A stretch of 64,000 nucleotides of DNA from Rallus limicola (lineage: Eukaryota; Chordata; Aves; Gruiformes; Rallidae), in NCBI GenBank assembly GCA_022605955.1, contig JAKCOZ010000007.1, positions 37,488,991 to 37,552,990 of the forward strand. The letters run 5' to 3'. Below, one piece after another: positions 44,954 through 59,870 of this stretch. Position numbers and translations under genes: made by a program. Every line of letters begins with the position of its first letter. Position 1 is the first letter of the stretch. The notes beneath the pieces are model-generated. The model saw only the letters and a program-made list of their open reading frames with translations, had not been told where the DNA came from and did not search any database.

Positions 44954-47763
44954 ATCAAACCTTCCAGATTAAGTTGTTTCAAGAAACAATGAAATATGGT
45001 AACTAATTTCAGCACACCAGTCATATATCTCTTCTTGTGTATTTCATAACTTTAAGAGAAAAAGGAAGAAAAGGGTTGGCTTTGCACACAGCTCCCTGTA
45101 GGAATGAAAGGCCACTCAGGTGGAAGCAGAGACAACATTGGCCATCCAGCAGTGGGCAGAAGCTTGGTGTTACAGGTTATGGCAACTAGAATATGAACCC
45201 TGAACGTAGACCTAAGTACAGAATTCAGCTTCTTTAAGTCTTATTCTCTAGTTACGTTATTGGATGAAGTGCCAACCGAATTTCAGGTCACAAATGACTT
45301 GTGTTTGGAAAGAACATAATGATTTCAAAAGCTGCCTTTGGAACAGGACCCCAATTCTCTGCCCTGCTTATGCTTACACCTCTCAGATGTCAGTATGAGG
45401 AGACTTGGCTTGCACTGAGCCACTGGGCTAGGCTTTGAGCTTCATCCCTGGCACTGATCTAAAACAGGATCTGTGAGCATGTCTGTGTATGAACAATATG
45501 ACTGGAAGAAAGTCGAAGTAGACCATTGCCTTAACTGACAGCACAGACACAACTGCCTTGGGCTGGCTTCTTGAAAGTGGGATTTGGGAATTCAATGGGG
45601 AGGAGACAGAGAAGAAGGCTAGGGGGCACTGAAAATAAGGAGATAATCTTTGATGCTGTCAGAAAGATTACAGAGATCTCCACGACTCCTGGAGGATTCA
45701 GTTCTTTCCAGATGTATAGAATTTGATACATAGTTCAAGACTGCAGAGACACCAGTGCAGACCAGGGAGGGTTCTGTTAGCACAGAGTGATATAATTCTT
45801 GTCAGACTGACATTCATTCTCAGTTGCTTCCCTCTTCTCTCAGCTGAGAACCAGATTTCAGTAGCAAGCAGAAAACTAAGAGTCAAAAAAATAAGGAAAG
45901 AAATATAAAGCTTTCACAGAATCCTTCTGTCCAGATGTTAGTCTTAGGGGTATTCACAGAGATTCACATACTCACCAAAACTTCCAGCTGAAAGACAGAC
46001 GACACCTAGTCTAATAAACACTGGTCTCTAAACGGGGATTCATTGATTTTAATCTTGTTAAATCACGTTCTATTTACTCAAAGACAGAAAGAAGGAAAGA
46101 AATCTAAAACACAACTCGGCAATAACCAAATTCCCCAGGAGATTAAATCAACAATTTTACTGACTTCTAAGGCTAGAGAACAGAACTTTAAAAGAATTTA
46201 AAGGATAGGTAATGAAAGCTGTTGTGTTTTACAATGTGGTAACAGAAATAAGTAGCTGCAGAGAAAGCAGATTTTTAAAAAGAAAAATGTGGCAAAGACC
46301 TTGAAACAGGAGTAAGAAAGATATTCCAGTGAGATCCAAGCTCTCATGAAATCTATTTGCTCATAAAAATATATGATGTATTTATTTTTGGAGCATGTTT
46401 ATGAGTTTATTTGTAAGGATGAAACTGCCATCTATACTCTAACCACTAAGCCTCCAGTCAAAAAGTAGTTTTGACACTTTTCAGAGAGAACACTATGGAC
46501 CTGGAAAACTCTACAGTCCAAAAGCAGAAATGAGTCACCTCTGAGTGCCAGCTCCTGAAATATGCCGAAGAGCAGATCTGATCCGGGTGCCCAAGCATTC
46601 ATCGGCCATTGTGGGGGTTTTTGTTGGGTTGTTTTTTTCCCCTTTCTTTTACTAAATGGTAAAAGGGTTCTCAGATCACACAGAAATTGTACTTGTTCTG
46701 TGGCAAATGGTCACTTACTGAAAGAGGAAGGGCCTGAGATGGAGTTCAGAGCTTGGCAGAACATGTCAAGTGGCACCCTGTTCCCAGCCTTGCCAGCGAC
46801 TTAAGTAGTTCAGGTCAAATGTATCTTTCTGTTGCCCCCATTTATAGGATCATGGCATCATAAATGCTTAGGACTTTAAGCCATCTGAAGTGACATCATT
46901 CTTATCATAGAGGCATAGCAACCAAATATCACTGCAATTAATACCAGTTACTATCCTTGCTTTGGGTGAAGTGAAACTTAATCCACTAATGCTTATAAAA
47001 TGCTTCAAGATTCCCTTATGAAAGCCAGCATCAGAATGTGAAGCATTAGCCTTGTAAGTAACATCAGGGTGCATGCTGGAAGGAAGGATAACAATAAGAT
47101 CACTGGGTTAAACTCTCCAAACTCAGAGGAATTTTCATTTCTTCCTTACAGCATTTCCTTCCCAAGAACATTTCTCAGTAGCAGCTCTAATTCTGACGAT
47201 AAGCAGTAACAACTTCAGATGAACACCAGTGAATCATAAGTTTTCCTGCTTTTAATTCTGAGCTGTACTGAACTCACTTGCTGAGAAATTACCCTGTTAC
47301 TTATATGTCTCTCCATTTCTCTTGCAGTGGCCACTGAAGTTTCAGAACAGGCAGTGGTTAATGCTGCTCTCTTCTGGAGCTAGTCAGTCAGCTCTCGGGC
47401 ATGACAAAGGGAGTATCTTCTGCTGCATGTGGCTTTGGCCTTAAAAATCAAGAATTCACTGAAGGTTTCTCACTGTCTCTCCTAATAGTTTGACTGTCAA
47501 TATGTTTAGGACAGGCCTGCTGACATTTTACTGCTTTTAGCCATTTAGCATATGCCATGTTGGAAATAATCTTCTGGAAAAATACACTCCACACAACTGG
47601 CTAAGATTCTGCTGATCTGATCTGTATGTCCCAGTCATATCTAATATGACTATGTCAGGTGCTTACAGTATGACTACACCCTGGATTAAAAATACCCAGG
47701 TGTTTATAGTGTTACCTTGTACAGTTTATAAAAGGCTTGTTATGGTCACAGAGAAGTTCATGA

Positions 47764-47862
47764 GGGGAAAGAAAAAAAACACAAAACCGTCCAATCAAAC
47801 AAATCCCAACAAAACAAAAACACAAAACAAACAAAAACAAAACCACAAAACAAAACAAAATT
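47764..47862. repeat. A-rich (AAACA)n-like tract
   Basis: Irregular AAAC/AAACA/CAAAACA units over about 100 bases with a few interruptions. It lies inside the open frame 47646-47909, whose Lys/Asn/Gln-rich end it produces. It could be a remnant of an A-rich retroposon tail, but no body is visible upstream. Confidence 0.85.
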
Positions 47863-50800
47863 TTAGCACACAAGCATGGCTATTCCATAGCATTCTTTGG
47901 AATATTTAACCTAGTAAATTTAGCATATAAAAAGCTACAGGACATACTCACAAAGTATAAATTTAGGTGAGTGTCACTCCAGTAATTCCTGTGTTTGAAA
48001 TTAGAAACCTTGTATTTTTAGGGTGAGCAGGGAGGGAAATGTCCTTCTTTTTGGCTCTCTCACTTGAGAGTTTGAAGCTTGGGAACCTTTGGAGATCTAC
48101 TGTGTCTCATCTGAGATGTGTAGTAAATTGTTTCGATAGCTTGCAGCTCCCACATTATTCCCAGTTCCTTGTTCCCTCCATTACTTTTTGTTAGAGCTTG
48201 CTCAGAGAATAGGGATTGTCTGAGAGTACACACCTCAGTGACCCAAGTAGAAATCATATGCCAGTGAAGGGTGATAATCATACACAATAAAATAAACATC
48301 AAATCCTTTTCTTCACCCTCTTTCCTTCCATTTTTCCTCTCAAGTGAGCAGCTCAGTCACTCCCAGAGCACAGTAATAGAAGGAATGAAAGACAAAGGAA
48401 TTACATCTCCATTTGGGGTTGGATTTTCACCTGGCTAAGATGTGGTATGGGCACATACAATTTGTGTAATGGGCGTTCAATTTGATTTGTAAATGCACAA
48501 ATAGCTGCCATTTTACTGCAGAATTGTCAGAGAAAAGACTGACCCCAATCCTGGCTATTTCTCTTGTCATTGTTGAAAGTGAAATTACTGCTTTCGTTCA
48601 CCTCAAGAGTTGTCAGGAGGCAGGTAGAATTTTCCAGCATCTTCACACATGGAAAGTAATGCTTTCTGCTGCATACTTCCAAATGCTGTTATACATGTAA
48701 ATTGTATGTTAAAAATGTTTTCAAGTGTTGTTATTTGGTCAAATGACCATTTATTTCAATAACACAGATTTTTGTTACACAAAGGTAGTCAGAGTGCATT
48801 TTAGAATAAATAGGATAGGATAGGATATGTTAGATCAGTTGGAGGAGACCTATATTTTCAGTGGCCAAGATCTGCCATTCTTTTTTTTAACTTTTACTTT
48901 GTCTCTTTCCATGACCACTGTAGTAGTGGTCTACCTTTTTCTCCAGGATTATGTTTTGACTTTGTAGTATTTCCTTCCCTCCCATGAGCATGTGAGGAGG
49001 TATGGTGAAGCACAAGATATCACCATAAGTCACAAATTCAATTTCAGAAAAACTGCCACAAGGTCAATGCTCAGTATTTTAACACTTTAATCTGAATCCT
49101 ACTGGCATGCTTACTCTCACCACACAGCAATAGGAAATGAAGAAGACTGCATATACATGACAGGATCCCAATTAATTGTGGGTTTTACTATGTAGAATAA
49201 CTTTCATGAGTCCATTCTGCAAATGCATTGCTTTAATCTGCAGTAGGAAGTAGTGACACACATTAGATGGTTTTCAGAGCCTTTAATGGACAATTCTTTT
49301 ATCCTTAGTCAGAGGCGAGCCACGAGCTGGAGAAGACAGCCAGGCAGAGAGGGCAAGGAAACTTACAGTCCCACAGCACCAAAACAGAAGAGCAGGACAG
49401 ATCTGATGGCAGTAACCAGAGGCAGCAAACAGCAATGATCACTGTATTAGTTCTAATGATGAATCAGTTCTGGGTTCAAGCCAGCAGGTCAGGATCTGCT
49501 AGGTGCAATGCCAGGCATGGACACACCTGCAATGTAGCTCAGGCAAAGACCAAGGGCAAGGACCGGAGTTAAAATGCAGCTTCTGAACTTCGCACATGGT
49601 GCAAGTGTGGGTGAAAGCCTAGGATAAGGCTGTCCACAGGGCTTTCTCACAGTTTAGCTGTTTTCACCAAAGTTTGCTCTAGGGCTTCACAACTGCATCA
49701 TATGTAGCACACATGCAGCTAAATCCCTAGGCTCAAAGGGAGGAGAATTTTTCTGGAGGAGGATTATAGAAGATGTTTTCCTGATGCCCAGATCAATCAG
49801 AGCCTGCTGGTTCATTCAGTGATCCACCTCTGAAAATGTTAACACTATCCTCAATTTATTAGACCATGAATCTTTCCTACAACATTAAAAAAATACAGGC
49901 TATAAGGCAAGTATCATTAAGCTCCATCTTAATATAGCCATTAGGGGTTGAGACAGCTGCTGCCCTGAATACCTGAGACATCTGCAGGAACTGGCAGATG
50001 TGACAAGGGGCTTGCAGAAAACTTGCAGCAGGAGGTCAAGTACAGTGTAATAATATACTGAAAACAATGCTAGATACTTAAGTTTAGGAAGCTGAATCAA
50101 GCAGTTTATTGAGATAATCAGGACCATTTTACCTTTGCAAAATTGGATGGCAACTTGCTTACACAGGAAGTGTCTGCAGATTGGCATGCATAAGGCTCCC
50201 TGTGAAGTGGAAAGGCTTGTCTTTTGATAATGTGCTGTGTTAAGCAAGCTGTTAGGGATAATTGTAAATGGTAATGTCTCTGATACTTATATGACCCATT
50301 AGCTTGTCTGGGCAGAATGAAACTCTAATGTCAAATTATGTATGTGCTATTAAGAATGCATTTTTTCCCATGGTCCCTGGATTCAGTGCCCCATAGTGAA
50401 GAAGAATAATAAATTGGTATGCTTTAATTGGGGATGCACATGGGGGGTTGAGTTTTGAGGTAAAGCACTATCTATGCATCAATGGTATTGTTTCCCTAAT
50501 TATTACTACAGCCTTGCTGATTTTGATACCTAGAACCACAGTGACAAAATTTATTACCTTATTTAATAACTGAGACTGAGAGATGATCAGAAGAAACAAA
50601 GAGTAATGAAGAGCTTTAAAGAAAGTTCATCTGGCTGAGCATGAAACTAGCTTCCAATGAATGCTAGAATGATGAATGTAAAGTTGTTTTGTTTGAAGGA
50701 GAATCTGAGATGCCAATTTGTAGAGAAAAAAAAAAAGGTGTCCTATTCCTCAACAGTGCAACAGACCTGGATCAAATAGCTCTGTAAACATCCTCCTCCA

Positions 50801-53800
50801 CCTTTTTTCTGCACACATTTACACATGAGCAACGAGCAAGAAAGTCTGAACATTTTCATGGAAGAAATTCAAACACTGTCCCCATTCCCTTTAATTCACA
50901 CATCAGTGTTTAGCAGGTGTATGTCTCATTAAGTCTCTGAAACCAGCATCAGTACATCAGGGAACAACTCTTCCTTCTCATCATATACTTATACCGAGCT
51001 TATAGTCTATGCCTCTACTGGTAGGGATTTGTGTGTTTCTCAGATCTTGTAAACACTAATGTAAATGGCTACAAATTTTTTGCTTACACATTCATGGACA
51101 AAAATTAGGGTGACAGTTGAATCAGTAAGGGACAACATATTTTATCTTTGTAGATCAGTTTCTGAAGCTGACTACAGCCATAAGATAAAGAAATTGAAAT
51201 ATATTTAAAAGATTGTTGCTTCTTTCTCCTGTTCATGTCACCCTCCCTGCTTTTCCTCTCACACATACAATCATTATCACAGTCCATAAAACAAGATGGA
51301 TTTTTAGGGAAATGAGAGCATATAAAAAAGACAAAAACTGAATTAATGTCTTAGAAATCAATATGCTTTACAATGGCACAAATTTGGAATACTTAAATAT
51401 GTCAAATAAATAATACAAACCAGAAAAAGATCTAGACAGCCATCAATTATCCTCTGACATTTGCTAATGTTGGAGTTTGTCAAATTCAATATTGTGGATA
51501 AAGTTATATATATTTATATTTTAAATGGTGTGTAGTTATGAACCTGAAGACATAGAGGACCATTTGTTTCAGGAGCTTAAATCATTTTTTTTTGCCTCTC
51601 CCCTTACCATTTGATCTACTTACTGGCATCTCAGTCTCCTTTTAGCACATACATGTGGATATCTACATCCCAAGTCCATAATTGGGAACCTAGCTGGAAA
51701 AATAATTCAAGTCAAAAACAATTTTATCTATGTGTTTTAGGTCTTGATCACAATGTAGATCAGAACCAAGAGAGGATGGAGCTGAGCGAGGAGTGTTAAA
51801 GAGTAGCTATAGTGATTTTTCGTCATAATTGATAAAAAGTAATGCTTTTTGAATGACCTTAATAGAAAAGTAGTGAGAAGCTTCACTCCAACTGCTTAAA
51901 TTATTCTCCATTTATTTAAGGACACTGGGTTTCATACAGACAACACTGTTTTTAAGCACAGTGCATCTCTCTCTTTCTGGAGTTAATGAACACAGAAACA
52001 AAGAAAGCCTTACTTCAGTGTTTTCAAACTGATCCTCAAGAGGGCTGGGAGTTAAATACTATTTAAGTACTATGATTTCACATTATCTGATCGGTCAGTA
52101 GATGTGACATAAGTAGTATCCTTTAGCTGCTTTTTATTGCCTCCCTCCTATGCATTATTACAGGAACAGCAGAGTTGGTATGTTACGACACGGACTTACA
52201 CTTTAGGTACTTCATTTCATGGACTGCTTTCTATATTCTCAGTAAATTCATGATGAGCATCTCTAAGAACTTGATTACTAAATTACATCCCTCCATTTGA
52301 CCACCTGATTCCTGCCTTGACAGCTAGAAAGAAGATCACTGTGTATCTTCTGGACATACAAAACTTTAAAACTATACAATGTTATTTAGTGTTCTGTCTG
52401 GCAAAGTTCAAAATAGCCATATTTGTTACAAAAAAAAAATTCTCTGTCTCCCTCCTGCTCCTACATTAAAGTTCCTGCAGTGTTAAGTGACACTTGTTTG
52501 GGAGAGAAGAACCCCTCTGGACCCTGCACTCTTGGAGGTGTTTGTGCTGTTTATTATCCCTCCAGGGAAAGGCAGTACAAGAGACACTATGTCCCAAATT
52601 ACCTTCTCAGAAAAGACAGAAGGGAGTAAAGAAGGCAGGGAAGTGGCCCTTGCAGACTCTCACCGGAAGCCTGTGTTGCAGCCCAAGCCTCTTTAGCCTC
52701 ATTTCCACTGAGGACACCAGCCAATGATGCTTCAAACTGCCTGTGACTTACAAGTCTGTCACCTTTTTCATTAAGATGAGGACAATGATGGGATAATGCG
52801 TGTGCTAGTGCTGGGGCATAAACTGCTGAGAAGGGATCTGGTTGCTGCTTTTTTAGCTCATCCAGATCTTTTAATCCTCTCTGGCATTCTCACTCACCAG
52901 AGGTGTGATGGTGGCCAGCAGGATATAATTCTTGATGATTTTCTCTGAATAACCTTTCCACGGGTCAGCTTTAGCAGAGATAAGACTGTCTCTAGAGAGA
53001 GACAGCCACTGATATATTTGGATACTTAGCAAACATGCTGTCTGAAGCACCTGTCACTAGTAGCAGTGGAACAACACTGGTGCAGAGCTGCTCAAATTAT
53101 CTCAGGTTCAGAATGATTTTTCAGTGCTATCCACTTTGCTGTTTTTTTCTCAAGAGGCTTTTCAAATGTCATATCATCCCTACTCTTTAGCACAATAGTC
53201 TTTACGTTAAAACTAGCTATAAAAATCATCAAACGCTACCAGGGAATACAAGCTGTGCATATTTCATAGGGGGGCAATACAAATAAGCAGCAGTCAGTTA
53301 CTCTTATTGTTGAGCCTGTTGAGACACCATTATTTAGTTTTAAGAATAGTGGCAAACTAAATGACAAAAATTCATGGGGGCGGGGGGAAAAGGTAAGGTT
53401 TGCATCTTTCCTGAATATTTAAATGAGGACAATCTGTGGTATGACATTCTATCTTCACTCCTTAACTGTACAGAAGTTTGTACTACACCAGGCATCTCTT
53501 AGATTGTCTAGATCACCACATCCTAATAGACTAAATCTTATGGCTAGATACAATAAAGAAATAAAGCTCACGGAAGATAGGACCAGCATAGCTTAGATTA
53601 TTCTGAGCCTATGGACCTGCCTGGGTCCCCTGTGACAGTCAGTCTGTGTCTTTATCTGGGGAGATTCTAGGGGCCTCAAAATGACAACCCAAACAGTCAG
53701 GCCCTCACAAGAGAGTAGCTTGGAGTAAGACAATAGGAAGCACTAGTTACACAGATTATTTTAAACCAATATTTTCCTCTCCCAAAGTCATAGATCTCTT

Positions 53801-56266
53801 TAGTCCAAAACTGGTGACTCAAAACTGATCTCTAAAACTAGTACAGTGTTGTCCTTCTGATAACAAATGTCTCCTGCTTTTCCAGAAAAAGAGAAGACTT
53901 CATCCTCCTGCGGAAGAGCTTCATGGTTTGAATAGTCATTTGGGATGTATATGTGGATGAAATTCAGTGCCATCTATAGCTTGAAAGGGTCTCAAACACT
54001 ACACTCATATATTCCCAGAAAATGCCTTAACCAATTTCTACTCCATTCCTGTCACTGATGGCGAACTGAGAGCACTAGAGAGCAACACATTGTTGAAAGA
54101 AAAAAAATAAGATAGTCAACACTTTATTAGGGACTTGTGTTTTTAATTAATAACTAAAGAAAAAAAAAAATCGTGAAAATTCCAACCTGTTCACATCAGC
54201 ATTTACTGCCCTGCGAAGCTGTCTTGTAAGTCACACATTTCCTGCCTTTTGAAGATCATCCTGAGCGATCTCACTGCTACAGCCCAGTGAAAAGCCTCCT
54301 TGGAAAGACAGGACCAGTCTATGCAGGCAGAAACAAAACTATTCAGTGACCTGATCTCTGTGCTATTAGGAATAAATACGTAATTTTCTGTAAGGCCACT
54401 AGAAGACTCATTACTGTAGTGTTCTCTGATAAACATCTTTTAAAACCATAGGAGAATGAGATATATATCTTTGCCTTTGAACAGTAGTGTAGTTTTGTAC
54501 ACCAAAGCGGTGGGTTGTTCACCATGTGAGTGTTCTCTGGAAAAAGAAGAAATGGAAGGATTATGCTCCAAGTCCTTTGTTTGCATCATTGATGTCTGAA
54601 TGTGAAATGGGTATTTTTTATTTCAGTGCCCAAATTCCACTCACTGTTAGTGAGGACAGCACTTCATCCATGGGGAATTATGCCATTGATTTACATGAGA
54701 GTTTTCCAAATTTTTATGCTGAGCTGTATATTTTCTATTCCATAAATACATTTATATGTTTTTCTACAAAGCCAGAATTTAATCCAAAGGGAAAACAAAA
54801 CCTTTTACCATGATAATTTCTTTTAAGTAAAGTTGTCTTCCTGGGCCTATTCAAATGATCACAGAATAAGAGATTGTCTGCCTGAATATAAAATCACATA
54901 AATTTTTATGCCTGGGTAGGGATTCTTTTCTTCACTACAGGATGAAAATGTAAGAACCAAGGCCTCAGCATGGACTAGGGAAAAGCAACTTTTCTTCCTT
55001 TCAACATATGTATCCTCAATTGCCTTTTCTCTTTATTGATGAGGTATGTCCAAAGAATATAATGTCATGATTGAACAGGATATGCTTGAAGACATCTGGG
55101 TTATAAAATATATATATAAAAAGATAGGTCTGTATTAGTAAACATGATTCAACCTGGTTGAATCTTTCATATGATGTCTAAATCTATTGCAAATAAATAT
55201 AATGTTGACATTCCTAGAGAGGTTCCAGTATTTCTAAGTTAGGCAAATGCACCTTCCTTTCTGCATTTGTTTACATTTGTTAAGATATCTCAGTGAAGTG
55301 ATTTAATACCAAATATTAAAGTTCTGAAATTCCTCACAGCTAGCAAGGCAGACTGCAAAGATATATGTGAATCAGCTGGTGGTAAAAGAATCCCTCTACT
55401 GTTCATTTAAATATATATATTTTCCTCTAATGTGGTTCCATCATCTTCTATGATAAATAAATTATCATATGCCAAAGTGCAGTTGTCTTCTTGTTCCTGT
55501 TCTCTTTATTCCTAATTGGTCATTAATACATAAATGATTTCTCTATGGAACAGTTTTTGGCATTTTTATTGTAAGACTACCAGGTGCTGCTGATTTCTTA
55601 CCACGGGTTTGAAACTTACAATGCTGTCCCCAAATTCCTGGTCTTTTAGAGATGATAAAGTGATGTGTTAAATCACCTCCTTCCAAGGTCAACAGAAGTT
55701 GAAGGTATGAAGCATTTCACATTCTCCATGTCTTACACTCCAAACAAATAAAAAAGCAGAAGAAATGATCCCTGTATGTGTGCCTCGTCTTCTGTTCACA
55801 CCTAGGCCAAAAGTAATGAGAGATAGTTGGGTACTTTTCACACAGGGACATCTTTCAGAGGAACATCAGAATGCAATGGCTGAATAAAATAAATAGTGGT
55901 GACATCAGCATTTTATGTCAAATACAATTAAGGTCAAATATTGTAATGAATGTTTACATATATGCCATATACTTTCTAGCTCTGGAAAAATCAGCTCTAT
56001 GGCAACAGGAGTACATTTTTTTTCTTTAGAGAATCACCACAGTAGTACAGATTATGAAATTATTATGGGCAGAAGGGAAAACTGGGACCTAATTTTTCCT
56101 TTGCTGATTCAACTCAACACCACCATTGCAGCATATTCATAGAAAACTTAAAATGACTGTTTAATAGCTAGACTGATATTGATCCACAAAGAGGGAGGTT
56201 GGAAAGTCTAACAGAAGAAAAATCTCATCTGTTTAATTAAAATAATGCAATGCTGAATTCCCCATT

Positions 56267-56291
56267 AAAAAAAAAAAAAAAAAAAAAAAAA
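56267..56291. repeat. Poly(A) run of 25
   Basis: Uninterrupted homopolymer. No retrocopy or SINE body is recognisable before it. Confidence 0.9.
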
Positions 56292-57446
56292 GACCAAGAG
56301 AAAATGAAATCAGTATTGGTTTATAGTCATTTCTCCATAAGAACTGCTATTTCTATATTCTAGCATGTTGTCCTTCAGAAAGACGTTTTCTTCACATTTT
56401 CTTCATATAGAAACTTGAAAAAAAATCCCTGTTTAGAGAAGTGTAAGTATTAGTGAGGTATTTTCTCTCTGCTTTTTATTACAGGAGACATGATTCAGGG
56501 TGTTCTGTGCCAGGAGATAAGTCCCCTGGGTTTTGTTTTGGCATTGTCAGAAACGTGATTTCTTTACACACATTTATTTTTATAATCTGTGGGTTTTTTT
56601 CTGGTTTGTTTTCTCAGCATACATACTGAATGGAACTTCTTCAGATATTAGAGAACTGCAGGGTGTATCTAAGCAAGTTTACTTCCCCTTTAAAAGACTT
56701 ACAATAATGTGGGCTACAAGAGGTCAGACAGTACAACTTCTCACAAAAGGTCTCCTTGTCTACCACTGAACTTCTAATTTCCATTGTTTTCTTTAGACTT
56801 TACTATTAGGTAGACTAAATATAGCATCTTCACTTAGATTTCTCTTTTCAAAGAGAAAGCAACAGTTCACAGTTCAGCCTCCCCTCATGTCACTTATATT
56901 TCTTTCTTAGGCTGATGTTCATCCATAGTGCATGTATATTACTTTACATCCAAAATTTTATATGGACTAAAATAAGGTTTTATTTTTCAATTATAGCTCC
57001 ATGCACAAGTTATAGATTTCACTAGTCCTCTTAGCATGGACATTTTATAATGTAAGCACCAACTTTTTTTTTATTCTCTAAAGAAATGGGGGAGTTGACC
57101 ACTCCAACACTTCCTATAAAAATGTTATTTTTACCTGATTATATTAATTTTAAAATAAAAAAAAAACACTTGCATAAACTATTACATGGCATTGTATTAA
57201 AACTGCTAACTCTTTTGGTGAAAGACAAAGGGTTAATAGTTGAAAAAATGTGATATTTGAGACATAAATATTAGCAACATTTTGGAAAAGAATTTAAAAA
57301 ACCGATGGCACAATCACTACACTCATCTAATTGGGATGAAGATTATTTGTTTCTTTGGACTATTACTGCCAAAGAAAGCTGCCAAAGAAAATATTCAGTA
57401 GTCTACTATATGAGTGTATTTCTGTGAGAAAATTTGGGGGAGGGGG

Positions 57447-57494
57447 GAAATCCTTGGCTTCTAATTATTAGAAATCCTTGGTTTCTAATAATTA
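57447..57494. repeat. 24-bp tandem duplication
   Basis: GAAATCCTTGG at 57447 begins a 24-base unit that is repeated immediately at 57471-57494 with two mismatches. The end of each unit (CTAATTATTA, CTAATAATTA) is itself nearly palindromic, which may have promoted slippage. Confidence 0.9.
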
Positions 57495-58387
57495 AATCAC
57501 CAAACAGTACCCAAAGTCACATTTTTTGGTGATGTGACAATGAATAAACAGTTGAAAAGTTATTTCCATTCCTATTTTTTTAAATATTAATTGTAAATGA
57601 AATTTTCTGCTTTGTCATGTCTGCAAACCCTATTTAAACTGTGTTGTACTGGTATTACTAGACTTGAGTTTCAAGCAGCCCACTTGCCAGTTTAAGCTTC
57701 TTACCATTAAAATTCATAGATGCTACAAGCTAAGTCCTGCACCCCCTTCAATAGTCTCTGTGGCTGCAACTTTGTCTTTGGGATTAGAAAAAATATTTAA
57801 TTGCCTTATGATCTCAGTTCCCAGTACACTGGGGATGTGAGCACCTTGTAACCCCTTTCTGCCACACACCTACTCTGTTTTCTTCACAGTTACAGGAACA
57901 ACTGAGCTACAAATTACTGGAATCCAAGAAGAACTGAGTCATTTCATTCTGTTCGTGATACCACCTTTGTTCTCTAAACTGTTGTATTGGGCCATTGTCA
58001 GCAGTGGGATATAGTACTAAGTGGTGTGACATAATACAACTGCTCTCATCTTTTTATAATCCCCAATCACTGCCAACAGCAGTTTGGATTAGCCTCCTGT
58101 TTTAAAAGGTTTTGGGGAAAGAAATTTTAAGAAAATAATAGTCTACTATTTGCACTGCCAATGACAACCATTATATAACTACATAAAATTATCATTCATT
58201 ATCAGTTTCTTGGCAGAAGTACACAAAGAACAGAATAATCCTAGACTTACTTTGGATTTATAGAGAGTAAAATTTTATCTCTGTTTCACTGACTTCGTTT
58301 GTGGGCATCTTTAAGTTTTCATACTACTTACAAGGATTAAAAAAAAGGCTACCTGTATTCATTCATTTATTTATTTAAGATTTTTTC

Positions 58388-58444
58388 TACATGAAGAATA
58401 CTGCTATACTGTACAACTTCTTGTACATGAAGAATACTGCTATA
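58388..58444. repeat. 21-bp direct repeat, 36 bp apart
   Basis: A 21-base word starting TACATGAAGAATACTGC occurs identically at 58388-58408 and 58424-58444. A 15-base spacer separates the copies, giving a 36-bp unit. This is a perfect local duplication, probably recent. Confidence 0.93.
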
Positions 58445-59870
58445 TCAAAAATACTTTAGGCCATATTTAATACGTAAATTAATCACAAGAAATAATATCT
58501 TGAGAGAGACAAGTAACTTTGTTCAAAAGATTTTTGCCATTCAGCCTTTATTAGAGAGAAGGCACAGGGCATTAGCAACAATGACAGGTCTGCTGCAAAA
58601 GTCACAGATTATCAAGATGAGAGTGCCCCCTCAGATAAGCAGTAGCTGATTAGTATTTTATTGGCCCTTTGTCAACTTCAATTACTTTTTTTTGAAAATT
58701 CTGTTAAATTGTTCAAAATGCTGGATTTAGGGAGCTAAATGTTAATTAGGTATTTGAGTCTAACATAAACAGATACCTCTAAATCAAACAGACTTAAAGT
58801 TGCAATTATCAATTTCATAAATATTCAGATATTTGTACTGTTCTACAACAGAAATTACTTCCTCTAATAAGGTAAGTCCCCAGCAAAAGATGCTGTTGTG
58901 ATGTATGTGTGCAGATTAGCTAGAAACTCCCTAGCAATAAGCCATTATTATTTACCAATATGGATTTTGAGGACAAGCTTTTTAAAGCCACTTAGGGGCT
59001 GAGTATGCCCAATTCTCATTAATTTTATAGGTGGTTTGGTATCTAAATCCCTTTGGAAAGCTGAAAAGCTCATTTTCTGAAAGTCCAACAAGCATCTATG
59101 TCCGGATATTTCCTCTTAGGACCATAATTTTATGTGCCCTAGACACTTGAAGAATGATTCTTCCCATTAACTTTTGATGCAGAAAGTCAGGACTTGACAC
59201 TCATGCAATATGCATATGAAGCTAAAATGGAAACTTCAATCTAACATGTCACGTGATGTGAACAAAGATAGAAAGTGGGCAAGGAAAATACAGGAATGGG
59301 TTTTCCTTTCTGGAATGTATTTTGCTACAGGGCAGAGAATCCTCTATTACAAAGCAAAATAACCACTGTCATTAATATAAAAGCCATAAAATTATTAGGG
59401 AAGTGAACTTTGCTCCTTTGTGAGTTTTCCTCTCAGAACTTCATACTAAAATACTGAATTCTTAGAAAGGTGTTCTTACGGCAAAGGTTTTTTTACCTCA
59501 CGAGGAGTAGTTTTTTAACTTGCCTTTATCAGGAGATATTCCAGTATGAGTGAAAACTAGGGTTTTAATGCTAAGAAACATTTCTGGGGGATCTGCTATA
59601 CATTACTCTTAGCAGTGACAGCATTAATCTAGATTGCAGACAGAATACTATATATAAAAAATACAGTGATTACATAGTAATTTTTTTCTTGAATTTCTGT
59701 GTTTCTGTTTGGTGTGCTTTTGCAATAAAGCAATGTGTCTTTCAGAAGAGCAGGTGACTAACAAGGGAACCATGTATTTACCTGAAGTAGATTTTCAATA
59801 ATTGACTGTTATATGCTTGAAACTAAGAAGATTATTTTATAAAACCACAACTTTAAATATAAAAAAAAGC

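Noticed and set aside
44632..45024. 130-codon minus-strand frame with an Arg/Gly/Glu repeat
   Set aside because: It is the translation of the (TCCTC)n microsatellite. A five-base repeat without stops stays open in every frame, so the length means nothing.
46846..46900. GGATCATGGCATCATAAATG, resembling a reversed CR1 tail
   Set aside because: The following sequence does not keep the expected GGTTGGAAGGGACC block, so the match is too weak.
49900..50247. 115-codon minus-strand frame with hydrophobic stretch
   Set aside because: Hydrophobic codons are common in AT-rich DNA. There is no family motif or promoter/splice evidence.
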